NCBI GenBank assembly: GCA_903901335.1
Contig: CAIUQR010000028.1
Span: 31,427-95,426 of the forward strand
DNA: 64,000 nt
Direction of reading: 5' to 3'
DNA from: an uncultured delta proteobacterium
GTDB taxonomy: Bacteria; Desulfobacterota; Desulfobulbia; Desulfobulbales; Desulfocapsaceae
Each line of letters starts with the position of its first letter. Position 1 is the first letter of the stretch. The notes beneath the pieces were generated by a model. That model worked only from the letters and a program-made list of their open reading frames with translations. It made no database searches and was not told the origin of the DNA. Both the position numbers and the translations under genes were made by a program. Below, one piece after another: positions 37,523 to 46,898 of this stretch.

Positions 37523-39178
37523 ATGGATGCGGATTTTTTGGTCATAGGGAGTGGTATTGCTGGACTGTCGTATGCACTCAGGGTTGCTCGTCTGGGGAAG
37601 GTGATCGTGGTTACCAAAAAGAGAGATATCGATACGGCGACAAATCTGGCACAGGGAGGAATAGCGGCAGTACTTTCGAACGACGACTCCTTTGAGTTGC
37701 ATGAACAGGATACGCTGATTTCCGGAGCTGGACTCTGTGATTTGGATGTGGTTCGAATTGTGGTGGGCGAAGGACCGGAAAGAATTAAAGACCTTGTCGA
37801 CATCGGGGTCCAGTTCGTTAAGGAGGAGAAGAACAAAAACCATTTAAGTCTTGGCAGAGAGGGCGGGCATTCGAGAAGACGAGTCGCTCATGCCTATGAT
37901 CTGACGGGCAAAGAAATAGAGAGAGCCCTTCTCGAAAAAGTTAAGGCGACGGAAAACATTACCTTTTATGAAAATCATTCAGTGGTCGATTTGCTGGTAT
38001 CGGAAAAAAGCGGAGACGGGAAAACACAGAAATTTTGTGTAGGGGCCTATGTCCTCGAAGAAAACGGGGCGGTTGTACCCTATCGGGCAAAAATCACGAC
38101 CCTTTGTACGGGAGGTTGCGGAAAGGTCTATCTCTATACAAGCAATCCGGATATTTCGACGGGCGATGGAATTGCGATGGCCTTCAGGGCTGGAGCAAAG
38201 GTTGCCAATATGGAATTTGTTCAATTCCATCCAACCTGTTTGTTTCATCCTCAAGCAAAAAATTTCTTGATTTCAGAGGCTGTTCGAGGCGAGGGGGCTA
38301 TTCTCATCCATAAAGATGGGACGCGCTTTATGGAAAAATACGATCAACGCTTGGAATTGGCCACTCGAGATACTGTAGCAAGAGCAATAGATAAGGAAAT
38401 GAAGGAGCGCGGGGTCGATTGCGTGTATCTTGATATCAGTTCTAAGGATCCTGAATTTATAAAAAAAAGGTTTCCAAATATTTACCAGAAATGCTTAACA
38501 TATGGAATTGATATTACAAAAGAACCCATTCCGGTTGTGCCGGCGGCGCATTATATGTGTGGGGGGGTGTTGGCGGATATTTGGGGAAGGACCTCAATCG
38601 AAGGATTGTTCGCCCTGGGGGAAACGGCATGTACCGGGTTGCATGGCGGAAACAGGCTGGCAAGTAATTCGTTGCTGGAGGCCGTGGTTTTTTCTGAGCG
38701 GGCCTACCAATATTGTGAGAAATATTGGTCAATAATCAGTCAAATTCGTGTTGCAGCAGTTGATGAATGGAAGGCCGGTAAGGCAATACCCCTGGAGGAA
38801 GAGATACTTATCAACCACAATTGGGACCTGATCAGAAGGACGATGTGGAATTATGTGGGGATTGTTCGCAGCACCAAGCGCCTCGAGTTGGCAAGACAGC
38901 GTATGGTTGATATAGCCATGGAAATCGAGCAGCATTACAGGGATTATTATGTGACGGCCAATATGGTGGAATTGAGAAATATTGCCTGGATAGCACTGAT
39001 GATAATTCATGCCGCCTTAAAGAGAAAAGAATCGAGAGGGCTGCATTATATTGTTGATTATCCAGGGCAGGATGAGAGATTCCATTGCTGGGAGGTCTTT
39101 TGTAAAAAAGAGAACGGAAAGAGCCCGTGGGAAATTGAGTCTTGTAGTGATAAAGGCAAAGTGCCCGAATTAGCTTAG
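37523..39178 (+). CDS. nadB: L-aspartate oxidase
   Basis: 551 residues; family members are about 530-550. FAD-binding IGSGIAGLSYALRVA, TNLAQGGIAAVL, SGAGLCDLDVVRIVVGEGP, LGREGGHSRRRVAHA, EFVQFHPTCLFHP, PVVPAAHYMCGGV, and ETACTGLHGGNRLASNSLLEA. Oxidises aspartate to iminoaspartate, the first step of NAD synthesis; fumarate is the likely electron acceptor in an anaerobe. nadA and nadC are not in this window. The start lies 21 nt after parS. Confidence 0.95.
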   Translation: MDADFLVIGSGIAGLSYALRVARLGKVIVVTKKRDIDTATNLAQGGIAAVLSNDDSFELHEQDTLISGAGLCDLDVVRIVVGEGPERIKDLVDIGVQFVKEEKNKNHLSLGREGGHSRRRVAHAYDLTGKEIERALLEKVKATENITFYENHSVVDLLVSEKSGDGKTQKFCVGAYVLEENGAVVPYRAKITTLCTGGCGKVYLYTSNPDISTGDGIAMAFRAGAKVANMEFVQFHPTCLFHPQAKNFLISEAVRGEGAILIHKDGTRFMEKYDQRLELATRDTVARAIDKEMKERGVDCVYLDISSKDPEFIKKRFPNIYQKCLTYGIDITKEPIPVVPAAHYMCGGVLADIWGRTSIEGLFALGETACTGLHGGNRLASNSLLEAVVFSERAYQYCEKYWSIISQIRVAAVDEWKAGKAIPLEEEILINHNWDLIRRTMWNYVGIVRSTKRLELARQRMVDIAMEIEQHYRDYYVTANMVELRNIAWIALMIIHAALKRKESRGLHYIVDYPGQDERFHCWEVFCKKENGKSPWEIESCSDKGKVPELA

Positions 39179-39197
39179 TATATTAATAATACGAAGA

Positions 39198-39226
39198 ACC
39201 TGATACAGGATGGACATGTATCAGGT
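39198..39226 (+). terminator. Hairpin after nadB
   Basis: ACCTGATACA and TGTATCAGGT (10-bp perfect stem, 9-nt loop) about 20 nt after the nadB stop. It lacks a clean U-run, so a terminator or RNA-stabilising hairpin. Confidence 0.5.
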
Positions 39227-39235
39227 CAGAAAATA

Positions 39236-39273
39236 AAAAAAGGCGCTTTGATCGGAAAATCAAAGCGCCTTTT
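39236..39273. terminator. Bidirectional Rho-independent terminator
   Basis: AAAAGGCGCTTTGAT and its complement around a 6-nt loop, flanked by A-run and T-run. It separates nadB from the two tRNA genes on the other strand. Confidence 0.85.
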
Positions 39274-39279
39274 AGTATA

Positions 39280-39357
39280 TGGCGTCCCCAACCGGATTTG
39301 AACCGGTGTTGCCGGCGTGAAAGGCCGGTGTCCTGGACCTGACTAGACGATGAGGAC
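39280..39357 (-). tRNA. tRNA-Glu (UUC)
   Basis: 78 nt with encoded CCA; starts GTCCTCATCGTCTAG as usual for Glu; anticodon TTC in the loop CTTTCAC; acceptor pairs with GGGGAC. Confidence 0.93.
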
Positions 39358-39366
39358 CTCTATCCA

Positions 39367-39442
39367 TGGTGGGTCGTGCGCGACTTGAACGCGCGACTCT
39401 CTGCTTAAAAGGCAGATACTCTACCGACTGAGTTAACGACCC
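39367..39442 (-). tRNA. tRNA-Lys (UUU)
   Basis: 76 nt with encoded CCA; GGGTCGT acceptor pairs with ACGACCC; anticodon TTT in the loop CTTTTAA. Nine bases upstream of tRNA-Glu on the same transcript. Confidence 0.93.
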
Positions 39443-39767
39443 TTTCAAGTGTGAAGCAAAGTTTTATACAAATACATTTATAATGTGTCAAGAAAAAATG
39501 TTTATATACTCTCTTATCATCGCGCTCATCTTGAGTCAAGGTAATTGAAATTGCATACTACGGACTTGTACATATACCGTTTATCACCCCCTAAGATACT
39601 TAAATACTACAAAATACTCTTCGAGCTAGCATTTGAAACAGGTTAAAATTAAATTAATTAGGATAATTCCTGAAAATAGTTGTTGTCAATTTCCTGAAAT
39701 AAATGGTTATTTAGTAATCAACTCAGGGGAAAATTATTATCCTCATTACCTGGAGGTTTAAAGATAA
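39443..39767. other. AT-rich intergenic region before rdgC
   Basis: 325 nt with no gene. The motif TTCCTGAAA occurs twice, about 25 bases apart (near 39667 and 39692). The rdgC promoter should be here, with GGAGG just before the ATG at 39768. Confidence 0.4.
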
Positions 39768-40373
39768 ATGGGTTTACTGAATGGCACTGCAAGTTTTGTT
39801 CGTTTCTCTGTTGAGGGGAACCTGCCGGAAAATTTATGGGATTATATCGCCGAGCGAGTGTCCCTTTTCTCGTTTAAAGATATTGATGATACGTACGATG
39901 AAAATTCTCTCGGCTGGGTCTCTATCGCAAATATGTTCGATTCGGAATTCAGATATGCATCGTATGCAAACGGGAATTTTGTGACCCTGTCTTTACGATT
40001 TGATGAACGAAAGGTCTCGACAGCAATTCTGAAGAAACTTGTCCAAAAGGAAGAGGAACGGATAAAAAAGGAAAAACAGATCCCAAAGATCAGCAGATCG
40101 TTACGAGTCGAAATTAAAGAGAGAATCCATTCTGAGTTGATGCACAGGGCAATTCCATTGCCGTCAGTGTTCGATCTCTCCTGGAACCTGTCGGATTCAA
40201 CACTGCTCTTTTTTACGACGAATGGAAAGGCACATACTCTGTTGGAGGATTATTTCAAAAAAACCTTCGACCTTACATTAATTCAGCAGGTTCCATACAT
40301 TACGGCAGAAAATCTGCTCGACGATGACGAGGCGAGGAAGTTGTCATCGATTTCCGCAGACGTTTTTATATAA
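39768..40373 (+). CDS. rdgC: RdgC-like recombination-associated protein, N-terminal half
   Basis: 201 residues. Matches the first part of RdgC: GWVSIANMFD, NGNFVTLSLRFDERKVSTAILKKLV, the Lys/Glu-rich stretch EEERIKKEKQIPKISRSLR, EIKERIHSELMHRAIPLPS, and TTNGKAHTLLEDYFKKTFDLTLI. E. coli RdgC is a 303-residue ring that binds duplex DNA and limits RecA. Here the protein stops near the middle of that length, and the gene 85 nt downstream resembles the missing C-terminal part. GGAGG precedes the ATG. Confidence 0.78.
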   Translation: MGLLNGTASFVRFSVEGNLPENLWDYIAERVSLFSFKDIDDTYDENSLGWVSIANMFDSEFRYASYANGNFVTLSLRFDERKVSTAILKKLVQKEEERIKKEKQIPKISRSLRVEIKERIHSELMHRAIPLPSVFDLSWNLSDSTLLFFTTNGKAHTLLEDYFKKTFDLTLIQQVPYITAENLLDDDEARKLSSISADVFI

Positions 40374-40458
40374 AAATTCATGCAGGCCACACAGAAAAAG
40401 AACAGGGCAGAGAAGGTTTGGGAAAAGAACATTCAATTAAAAATCTGATTAATTAATT

Positions 40459-41007
40459 ATGGATCTCGTTGATATTATAGCTGAAAAAAAGTTTCTAGGC
40501 CAGGAGTTTCTAACCTGGCTCTGGTGGAAAAGTGAGGAACGGGGAGGGAGTGTTTCGCTCCCCGGCCAGGGTGATATAAGCATCGTATTCGAAAAACATA
40601 TGCTTCTTGAATACGGAGAGGGTGAGGCGAATGAAAAGCTGATCTGCAGAGGCCTCCAGACAGAGCTCAAGGAAGCCAGAACCGGAATGTTCATAGGAAA
40701 AAAACTGGAACAGGCCAGGATTCGTCTGGAACAGGATCAGCATGAATGGTCTTTTACCCTGGCTGCAGGTCTGATGGAATTTCGTAATGTTCGACTGCCG
40801 AAAACAGCGGCCTCCGAGGAGGATGCCGCCAATCGGAAAGAAGAGATGGAGGGGATGATCCTGGAGCGTTTGTACCTGTTTGAAGAGATAATTCGTATCA
40901 TGAATGATCTCTTCCGGATTTTTCTGCAGATTCGTATAGGTTCAAACTGGAGGGATGAAGTTTTAAAAATCAGAAATTGGGTCAGTAAATCAGTTGCTTC
41001 GATGTAA
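40459..41007 (+). CDS. Probable C-terminal half of a split RdgC
   Basis: 182 residues. The order of features resembles the C-terminal half of RdgC: FLGQEFLTWLWWKSEERGG in the position of the LTEWVR segment, a basic strand region GKKLEQARIRLEQDQHEWSFTL in the position of VTKLALDWQQRIQFVM, then a long helical end (ERLYLFEEIIRIMNDLFRIFL). The match is by eye and weak at residue level; on its own this would be a hypothetical protein. It follows the N-terminal gene on the same strand and precedes gatB by 43 nt. Confidence 0.6.
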   Translation: MDLVDIIAEKKFLGQEFLTWLWWKSEERGGSVSLPGQGDISIVFEKHMLLEYGEGEANEKLICRGLQTELKEARTGMFIGKKLEQARIRLEQDQHEWSFTLAAGLMEFRNVRLPKTAASEEDAANRKEEMEGMILERLYLFEEIIRIMNDLFRIFLQIRIGSNWRDEVLKIRNWVSKSVASM

Positions 41008-41050
41008 GAGTCCGAATTGACCAAAAAACTGTGATACTAATGGGAAAGAT

Positions 41051-42484
41051 ATGAAGTTGGAAACGGTTATTGGGCTGGAAATTCATGCCCAGCTGAAAAC
41101 CCGGTCAAAGATTTTTTGTGGATGTTCAACTGCATTCGGGGCTGCACCGAATACCCACACCTGCCCGATTTGTCTGGGAATGCCGGGGGTATTACCGGTG
41201 TTGAACAGGAAAGTTGTCGAGTTTGCGATTAAACTGGGGCTGGCGACCGGTTCAACCATCAAGCCCTTCAGTCAGTTCGCTCGAAAAAATTATTTCTATC
41301 CCGATCTGCCGAAGGGATATCAGACGTCGCAGTTTGACCTGCCGATAATCGAACATGGCTTTATCGAGATCGAGGCTGATGGGATCGAAAAGAAAATAGG
41401 GATCACCAGGATCCATATGGAGGAAGATGCCGGCAAGCTCATCCATGATGAGCATGAACCAGTCTCCTTTGTCGATCTCAATCGCACCGGGACGCCCTTA
41501 CTCGAAATTGTTTCAGAGCCCGATATGCGTTCCTCCGAGGAGGCTGTCGCCTATTTAAAGAAGATCCACCTCCTCCTGCGCTATCTGGATATCTGTGACG
41601 GCAATATGCAGGAGGGGAGCTTCCGTTGCGATGCCAATATCTCCATGCGACCGCTGGGGCAGGAGCAATTAGGAATCAGGACGGAACTGAAGAATATGAA
41701 TTCATTCAGGAATGTCCAGGCTGCCCTGGAATTTGAGATACGCCGGCAGCGTGATCTCCTTCTCGACGGAGAAAAGGTCATCCAGGAAACCCTTCTCTGG
41801 AATCCCGATAAGAACAGAACGGAATCAATGCGCGGCAAAGAAGATGCCCACGATTACCGGTACTTTCCGTGTCCGGATCTTATTCCAGTGGTGATTGATG
41901 AGGCCTGGATAGCGGAGGTGAGAAAACTTCTGCCTGAATTGCCCGACGAGCGTCAAAAACGATTCGTCACGGACTTTGGCCTGCCGGAGTATGACGCCCG
42001 GATTCTGACCGGCACGCGGGAGCTGGCGGACTATTTCGAGCGCGCCTTGCAGGTATGCAATGCGCCTAAAAAGCTGTCAAACTGGATTATGACGGAGTTT
42101 TTAAGAGAGATTAAGGGAGATGTCGGACCCTGGATTGCCTGCTGTAAGGTCGTCCCGGAATCGCTTGGTGCATTGATCGACCTCCTGGAAAAGGGAAAAA
42201 TTAGCGGCAAGATCGCCAAAACGGTTTTCCTGGTGATGATGGAAACAGGAAAAGCCCCACTGGATATTATCAAAGAGCAGAATCTCGACCAGGTCTCCGA
42301 CCACGATGAATTGTCGGCCCTGGTAAAAGAGATTGTCGCTGCTCATCCGAGCCAGGCGGAAGAATTTAAAGGTGGAAAAACCAAATTGATGGGTTTTTTT
42401 GTCGGTCAGCTCATGCAGAAAACAAAAGGAAAGGCCAATCCCCAGGTCGCAAATGAACTGTTCACGAAGGAACTTGCCGGCTGA
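41051..42484 (+). CDS. gatB: Asp/Glu-tRNA amidotransferase subunit B
   Basis: 477 residues. [20 protein letters not shown], the zinc-binding set CGCS...[71 protein letters not shown], the [10 protein letters not shown] block, and the C-terminal YqeY-like domain ending [17 protein letters not shown]. Carries kinase and transamidation steps with GatA and GatC, whose genes lie at 19.9-21.6 kb on the other strand. Confidence 0.96.
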   Translation: MKLETVIGLEIHAQLKTRSKIFCGCSTAFGAAPNTHTCPICLGMPGVLPVLNRKVVEFAIKLGLATGSTIKPFSQFARKNYFYPDLPKGYQTSQFDLPIIEHGFIEIEADGIEKKIGITRIHMEEDAGKLIHDEHEPVSFVDLNRTGTPLLEIVSEPDMRSSEEAVAYLKKIHLLLRYLDICDGNMQEGSFRCDANISMRPLGQEQLGIRTELKNMNSFRNVQAALEFEIRRQRDLLLDGEKVIQETLLWNPDKNRTESMRGKEDAHDYRYFPCPDLIPVVIDEAWIAEVRKLLPELPDERQKRFVTDFGLPEYDARILTGTRELADYFERALQVCNAPKKLSNWIMTEFLREIKGDVGPWIACCKVVPESLGALIDLLEKGKISGKIAKTVFLVMMETGKAPLDIIKEQNLDQVSDHDELSALVKEIVAAHPSQAEEFKGGKTKLMGFFVGQLMQKTKGKANPQVANELFTKELAG

Positions 42485-42495
42485 TCGAGAGGAAC

Positions 42496-43242
42496 GTGGA
42501 TAAGGACCAATGGCAGGAAAAAGGGGCGGGGCATCGTGGCCGCCTGCGTGATCGATTCCAGGATAAAGGGCTCGACAGTCTGAGCGACGCAGAGGTCCTC
42601 GAACTCCTGCTCTCGTTCGGCACCCCCCGCAGCGATTGCAAAGAGCCCGCCCGTCTGGCACTCAAGCATTTCGGATCGCTGGCTGCGGCGCTGGAGGCCT
42701 CGTCACAGGATCTTCTGCACATAAAGGGGATTGGACCCAAAAACTGCTTCGCCGTTCACTTCGTACAGGCTGTCGCCGGGCGGTATCTGAAGGAGCGCCT
42801 GCGTGGCAAACGGTATCTGCATTCTTCGGATCAGGTCAAGGAGTATCTTCTCCATTCGATGCGAGGACTCAAAAAGGAGATATTTACGGTTATCTTTCTT
42901 GATTCATCGCACGCCGTTATTGATTCCGAAATCATTTCCGAGGGAACCTTAAACAATACGGCTGTTTATCCAAGAGAGCTCGTCCTCAGGGCACTTGATC
43001 ACCACGCCGCGGCCTTGATCGTCGCCCATAATCATCCGTCCGGTTCCCTGCAGCCGTCGCAACAGGATAAACATTTGACCCGATCTCTTTTTTTGGTTGC
43101 CTCCTTTCTGGATATTCATCTTCTCGATCACCTGATTATCGGGGATGGTTCTTTCAGTTTTGCCGATAACGGACTGATGGACGAGATGAGAGAGGAATGT
43201 AAAACCATCATGCAGGGTCTTCCCCGCAAGACATCCGTCTGA
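42496..43242 (+). CDS. radC: RadC-family JAB1/MPN-domain protein
   Basis: 248 residues from a GTG 12 nt after gatB. An N-terminal helix-hairpin-helix UPF0758 part (GHRGRLRDRF, LSDAEVLELLLSFGTPR, LHIKGIGPKNCFAV) is followed by the MPN metalloprotease-like core with LIVAHNHPSGSLQPS and LLDHLIIGDGSFSFAD. Despite the name, a role in DNA repair is not established. Its stop is five bases before hemW. Confidence 0.92.
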   Translation: MDKDQWQEKGAGHRGRLRDRFQDKGLDSLSDAEVLELLLSFGTPRSDCKEPARLALKHFGSLAAALEASSQDLLHIKGIGPKNCFAVHFVQAVAGRYLKERLRGKRYLHSSDQVKEYLLHSMRGLKKEIFTVIFLDSSHAVIDSEIISEGTLNNTAVYPRELVLRALDHHAAALIVAHNHPSGSLQPSQQDKHLTRSLFLVASFLDIHLLDHLIIGDGSFSFADNGLMDEMREECKTIMQGLPRKTSV

Positions 43243-43247
43243 CGCAG

Positions 43248-44375
43248 ATGGCGCATCTCTATATTCATATCCCGTTTTGCCTGAGCAAATGCTCCTACTG
43301 CTCGTTTGTCTCCTATCCGGGGTTGGAGCATCTTTATGATCGATATATCAATGCGTTGATGACGGAGATGCGCATGCTCACCTCGGTATATGAGCCACAG
43401 CCTCTCGATACCGTCTTCCTTGGCGGGGGAACGCCGTCACTGCTATCCGTTGAAAACATTTCCTCGTTGCTCCATTCCTGCAGAGAGAGGTTTGAAATCA
43501 AGGCCCAGGCTGAAATATCAATGGAAATTAATCCGAAGACCGTTGATTTCATGCAGGTTCTTTCGCTTAAAAATTGCGGAATAAACAGGGTATCGCTGGG
43601 TGTCCAGTCGTTTATCGATACGGAACTGCAGCGTCTGGAAAGAATACATAATGCCCAGGAGGCATGGGATGCCGTAGAGTCTGTTCGCAATGCGGGAATT
43701 GCCAATATCAACCTCGATCTGATCTCAGGAATCCCCGGCCAGAGCGTCGACTCGTGGCGCTGGAATCTCCAATCGGCAATAGCACTGAATCCGAACCACC
43801 TTTCCCTGTATCAACTCTCTATCGAGGAGAAAACCGGTTTTTTTGAACAATTTGCAGGAGGCCGTCTGCCGCTCCCGGATGAGGATGAAATTGCCGGAAT
43901 GGATGAGGTTACGGCGGAGCTCTGTCGGTCGGCGGGCTATAACCAGTATGAGATATCGAATTATGCCAGACCCGGTTTCGAATGCAGGCATAATATCAAC
44001 TACTGGCTCAATGAAGAGTATTTCGGGGTAGGCGCAGGCGCGGTGCGCTATCTGACCGGGGAACGGATAAAAAACATCGAGGATCCGCTGCTCTATTGCG
44101 AGAAAATGGAGAGAGGAGAGAGCGTCGTGAAGGAGAGCGAGTCGCTTGGTCCTGAGGCGTCGTTTCGAGAGAGTGTCGTCATGGGTCTCCGGATGGTCGA
44201 AGGGGTCTCGTCCGAGCGTCTGTTGAGCCGCTATGGTATCGATCTGCAGTTGTACTATAAAGAAACCCTTGAAAAACTCCTGGAATTATCACTCCTGGAG
44301 TTTCATAAACCCTACCTGCGCCTGACGGCAAAGGGCAGGGCGCTTGCCAACCAGGTAATGGCTGATCTGGTTTGA
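43248..44375 (+). CDS. hemW: Radical SAM heme chaperone HemW
   Basis: 375 residues. Radical-SAM motif in YIHIPFCLSKCSYCSF (CxxxCxxC, followed by Phe as in HemW), FLGGGTPSLLSVE, SMEINPKTVD, GINRVSLGVQSF, and NINLDLISGIPGQ. The C-terminal HemN-C domain follows (SERLLSRYGIDL). It binds heme and delivers it to targets; it is not a coproporphyrinogen oxidase, although often so labelled. Last of the gatB-radC-hemW run. Confidence 0.93.
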   Translation: MAHLYIHIPFCLSKCSYCSFVSYPGLEHLYDRYINALMTEMRMLTSVYEPQPLDTVFLGGGTPSLLSVENISSLLHSCRERFEIKAQAEISMEINPKTVDFMQVLSLKNCGINRVSLGVQSFIDTELQRLERIHNAQEAWDAVESVRNAGIANINLDLISGIPGQSVDSWRWNLQSAIALNPNHLSLYQLSIEEKTGFFEQFAGGRLPLPDEDEIAGMDEVTAELCRSAGYNQYEISNYARPGFECRHNINYWLNEEYFGVGAGAVRYLTGERIKNIEDPLLYCEKMERGESVVKESESLGPEASFRESVVMGLRMVEGVSSERLLSRYGIDLQLYYKETLEKLLELSLLEFHKPYLRLTAKGRALANQVMADLV

Positions 44376-44412
44376 TTGGACTGAAGCTTAACTTAAAAGG
44401 AATACATACGAC

Positions 44413-45060
44413 ATGAAGGTCATAGGTATAAACGGAAGCCCGAGGAAAAAATGGAATACGGCAACCCTGCTGAAAAAGGCCCTTGAAGGCGCTGCCTCTC
44501 AAGGAGCGGAGACCGAACTGGTGCACCTGTACGATCTTACCTACAAGGGATGCACAAGCTGCTTTGCCTGCAAGATCATTGATGGGCCAAGCAACGGAAG
44601 ATGCGCGTTGAAGGATGACCTGACCCCGGTCTTCAAAAAGATCGAGGAAGAGGCCGATGCGATTATCCTGGGCACACCTGTCTATTTCGGAGCGGCGAGC
44701 GGTGAGTTACGGTCCTTTATGGAACGCCTCTTTTTCGCCCCCTTTGTCTATAGCCAGCCGCCCCGGTCGGCATTCCCGCGCCAGATCAAGACGGCAATCA
44801 TGTATACGATGAACGTAACCGAAGAGTTGAGCGAAAAATTCCGGTATGATGTGATGTTCAAATCCACCGAGGCCTTGCTAAAAAGGACCTTTGGCGAGGC
44901 CGAGACCTTCTGCTGTTATGACACCTATCAGTTTCCCGACTATGCAAAGGTCATTATGGAATATATGGATCCGGTCAAGAAGGCGGCACGACGCGCAGAG
45001 GTATTTCCGGAGGATTGCCGGAAAGCGTTTGAACTCGGTTGCCGGATGGCCTCAAAGTGA
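44413..45060 (+). CDS. NAD(P)H-dependent FMN reductase-like iron-sulfur flavoprotein
   Basis: 215 residues of flavodoxin fold. FMN-binding GINGSPRKKWNTATLLKKAL; the compact cysteine set GCTSCFACK plus RCALKDD, as in Isf-type iron-sulfur flavoproteins; and AIILGTPVYFGAASGELRSFMERL. An electron-transfer or oxygen-detoxifying role in anaerobes is known for the family. The stop overlaps the next gene's likely GTG start. Confidence 0.85.
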   Translation: MKVIGINGSPRKKWNTATLLKKALEGAASQGAETELVHLYDLTYKGCTSCFACKIIDGPSNGRCALKDDLTPVFKKIEEEADAIILGTPVYFGAASGELRSFMERLFFAPFVYSQPPRSAFPRQIKTAIMYTMNVTEELSEKFRYDVMFKSTEALLKRTFGEAETFCCYDTYQFPDYAKVIMEYMDPVKKAARRAEVFPEDCRKAFELGCRMASK

Positions 45061-46001
45061 TCAATGAAAAAGGCAAGGACCCGTTACACGGTGTCACCCT
45101 TGAGCGGATTCTAAACGAACTCCATGGACAGTATGGCTGGGAGACCTTGGCGGAAAAGGTTCATATTCGCTGTTTTAAGGAAAATCCTTCTCTCACATCG
45201 AGCCTCAAATTCCTGAGACGAACCCCCTGGGCCAGGGCCAAGGTTGAGCGTTTATATCTGAAGATGATCAGAAGGGCATGGCGAAAGGTGCTACATAATG
45301 GCAAAAAGGAACGCGGCATGGATAACGAACTGGAACCCTATCTCAGAATTACCTCATTTATCGATTACGATCAGCCGGAAGTAAGTGAGTTTGCTGAACG
45401 GGTATGCCCAAAGGGCAGCGAGAGCAACTTGAAAGAAAAGGCGGTCAGGCTCTATTACGCGGTGCGGGATGAAATCCGCTATGACCCCTACGATCTGCAG
45501 GACTCACCCGATGCCCTGAAGGCGAGCGCGGTAATCAAAAAAGGCTCCGGCTACTGTGTGGCGAAGGCCGTTGTCCTGGCCGCTGTCGGACGGCAGCAGG
45601 GTATCCCGAGCAGACTTGGTTTCGCCGATGTGCGCAATCATCTCTCCACCCCCAGGCTGCGTCAGCTGATGGGGACCGACCTGTTTCTCTATCATGGCTA
45701 TACCGAGTTTTTCCTGGATGACAAATGGGTGAAGGCAACGCCTGCCTTTAATCTGTCGCTCTGTCAACGGTTCCAGGTAAAACCCCTTGAGTTCAACGGC
45801 GAGGATGACTCGATTTTTCATGAATTCAACGCCGAGGGCCGGAAGCATATGCAGTACATCCATGACCACGGAAGTTTTGCAGATCTGCCCTTCGAGGAGA
45901 TGTTCGCTGCCTATCGGAAACAGTATCCGGCAATGTTTGAAGAACTGCAAAGAACACCTGCCGCTGATTTTCACGAAGAAGCTGAAAGGCGGCAGGACTG
46001 A
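45057..46001 (+). CDS. VF530 (DUF2132)-transglutaminase-like fusion protein
   Basis: 314 residues from the GTG at 45057, which overlaps the flavoprotein stop. Residues about 6-70 match the VF530 DNA-binding-like family: KDPLHGVTLERILNEL, YGWETLAEKVHIRCFKENPS, SLKFLRRTPWARAKVERLYL. A basic linker is followed by a transglutaminase-like cysteine-protease fold at about 90-270, with Cys in GSGYCVAKAVVLAAVGRQQG and His in YHGYTEFFLDDKWVKATPAF. Each part normally occurs as its own protein. An internal ATG at 45318 with AAGGAA seven bases upstream could also produce the transglutaminase part alone. Confidence 0.8.
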   Translation: MINEKGKDPLHGVTLERILNELHGQYGWETLAEKVHIRCFKENPSLTSSLKFLRRTPWARAKVERLYLKMIRRAWRKVLHNGKKERGMDNELEPYLRITSFIDYDQPEVSEFAERVCPKGSESNLKEKAVRLYYAVRDEIRYDPYDLQDSPDALKASAVIKKGSGYCVAKAVVLAAVGRQQGIPSRLGFADVRNHLSTPRLRQLMGTDLFLYHGYTEFFLDDKWVKATPAFNLSLCQRFQVKPLEFNGEDDSIFHEFNAEGRKHMQYIHDHGSFADLPFEEMFAAYRKQYPAMFEELQRTPAADFHEEAERRQD

Positions 46002-46045
46002 AGAAGGCAATAGAGGAATCCTGGACGCCAGTTTAATGCGTCAAG

Positions 46046-46600
46046 TCAAATTTTATAATTCTGATAGAACATCAAAGCGTTCAATACCAGACCGTGATCG
46101 ATGGCGCCCGTCGCAATCAGTCCGAAGACCTCCCGGTCCGGGAGCAAAAAACACTCGATATCCTCCATGTCGTCCTGGCTGGGGTCCGCTATTTTCACTG
46201 CGTCTTCAACCAGAACTGTATAGCAATAATTGCGCTGAATAGCCGGATTAGGGCAGACTTTGCCGATAATCCGGGCATTACTGCCGGCATACCCGGTCTC
46301 TTCAAGGAGTTCTCTGCAACCGGCATCTACAGGAGGCTCCCGGTCATTGACCATACCGCCGGGTATCTCGATTTCCATCCGGTTTGAGCCATACCGGAAC
46401 TGCCTGATCACAACCATATCTCTATCAGGGGTAAGGGCAACGACATTGACCCAGTCGGGGAAGTCAAAGAGATAAAAATCTTTCTGTTTTCCGCTTCTCT
46501 TGCACTGAACGGGTCCGGCCTTGATGGTTACCACTGGGGTCTCAAGGATTATCCGGTCCTGAAGAACAGTCCACCCGACTACATTTTTTCGGTCATTCAT
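46046..46600 (-). CDS. Nudix hydrolase (ADP-ribose pyrophosphatase type)
   Basis: 184 residues from the ATG at 46600, which has AGGAG six bases upstream. Nudix box GGMVNDREPPVDAGCRELLEETG fits GX5EX7REUXEEXG, preceded by VVIRQFRYGSNRMEIEIP as in ADP-ribose pyrophosphatases. The exact substrate is not certain. Convergent with the transglutaminase fusion gene. Confidence 0.9.
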   Translation of the reverse strand: MNDRKNVVGWTVLQDRIILETPVVTIKAGPVQCKRSGKQKDFYLFDFPDWVNVVALTPDRDMVVIRQFRYGSNRMEIEIPGGMVNDREPPVDAGCRELLEETGYAGSNARIIGKVCPNPAIQRNYCYTVLVEDAVKIADPSQDDMEDIECFLLPDREVFGLIATGAIDHGLVLNALMFYQNYKI

Positions 46601-46898
46601 AATACTCCTGATGGATTCAAACTTAGGTTCATATACCACGTATTAGGTATTGTTATCCCGTATTCCGCTCGCAGGTTTTTCAAATCGTTGTTTTATGGTG
46701 ATTTCGTGCAAGATCACGAAAATAATTGAAATAGTATTATCGTAATGCTAGTCTTCATGACATCTTGAAGCTGCTAAAAGCTGTATGACATCTGTAATAA
46801 CCGGTCGCACCGGCATTGTTAAGAGAATACAGATAGTGGTAACTATTTTTTCAATGGTGTGAGAAAGGGTATTTGGGAATAATCGGAAGGTAAACAAG

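Noticed and set aside
39280..39442. tRNA-Glu/tRNA-Lys pair as an integration site
   Set aside because: No integrase and no duplicated tRNA end was seen on either side.
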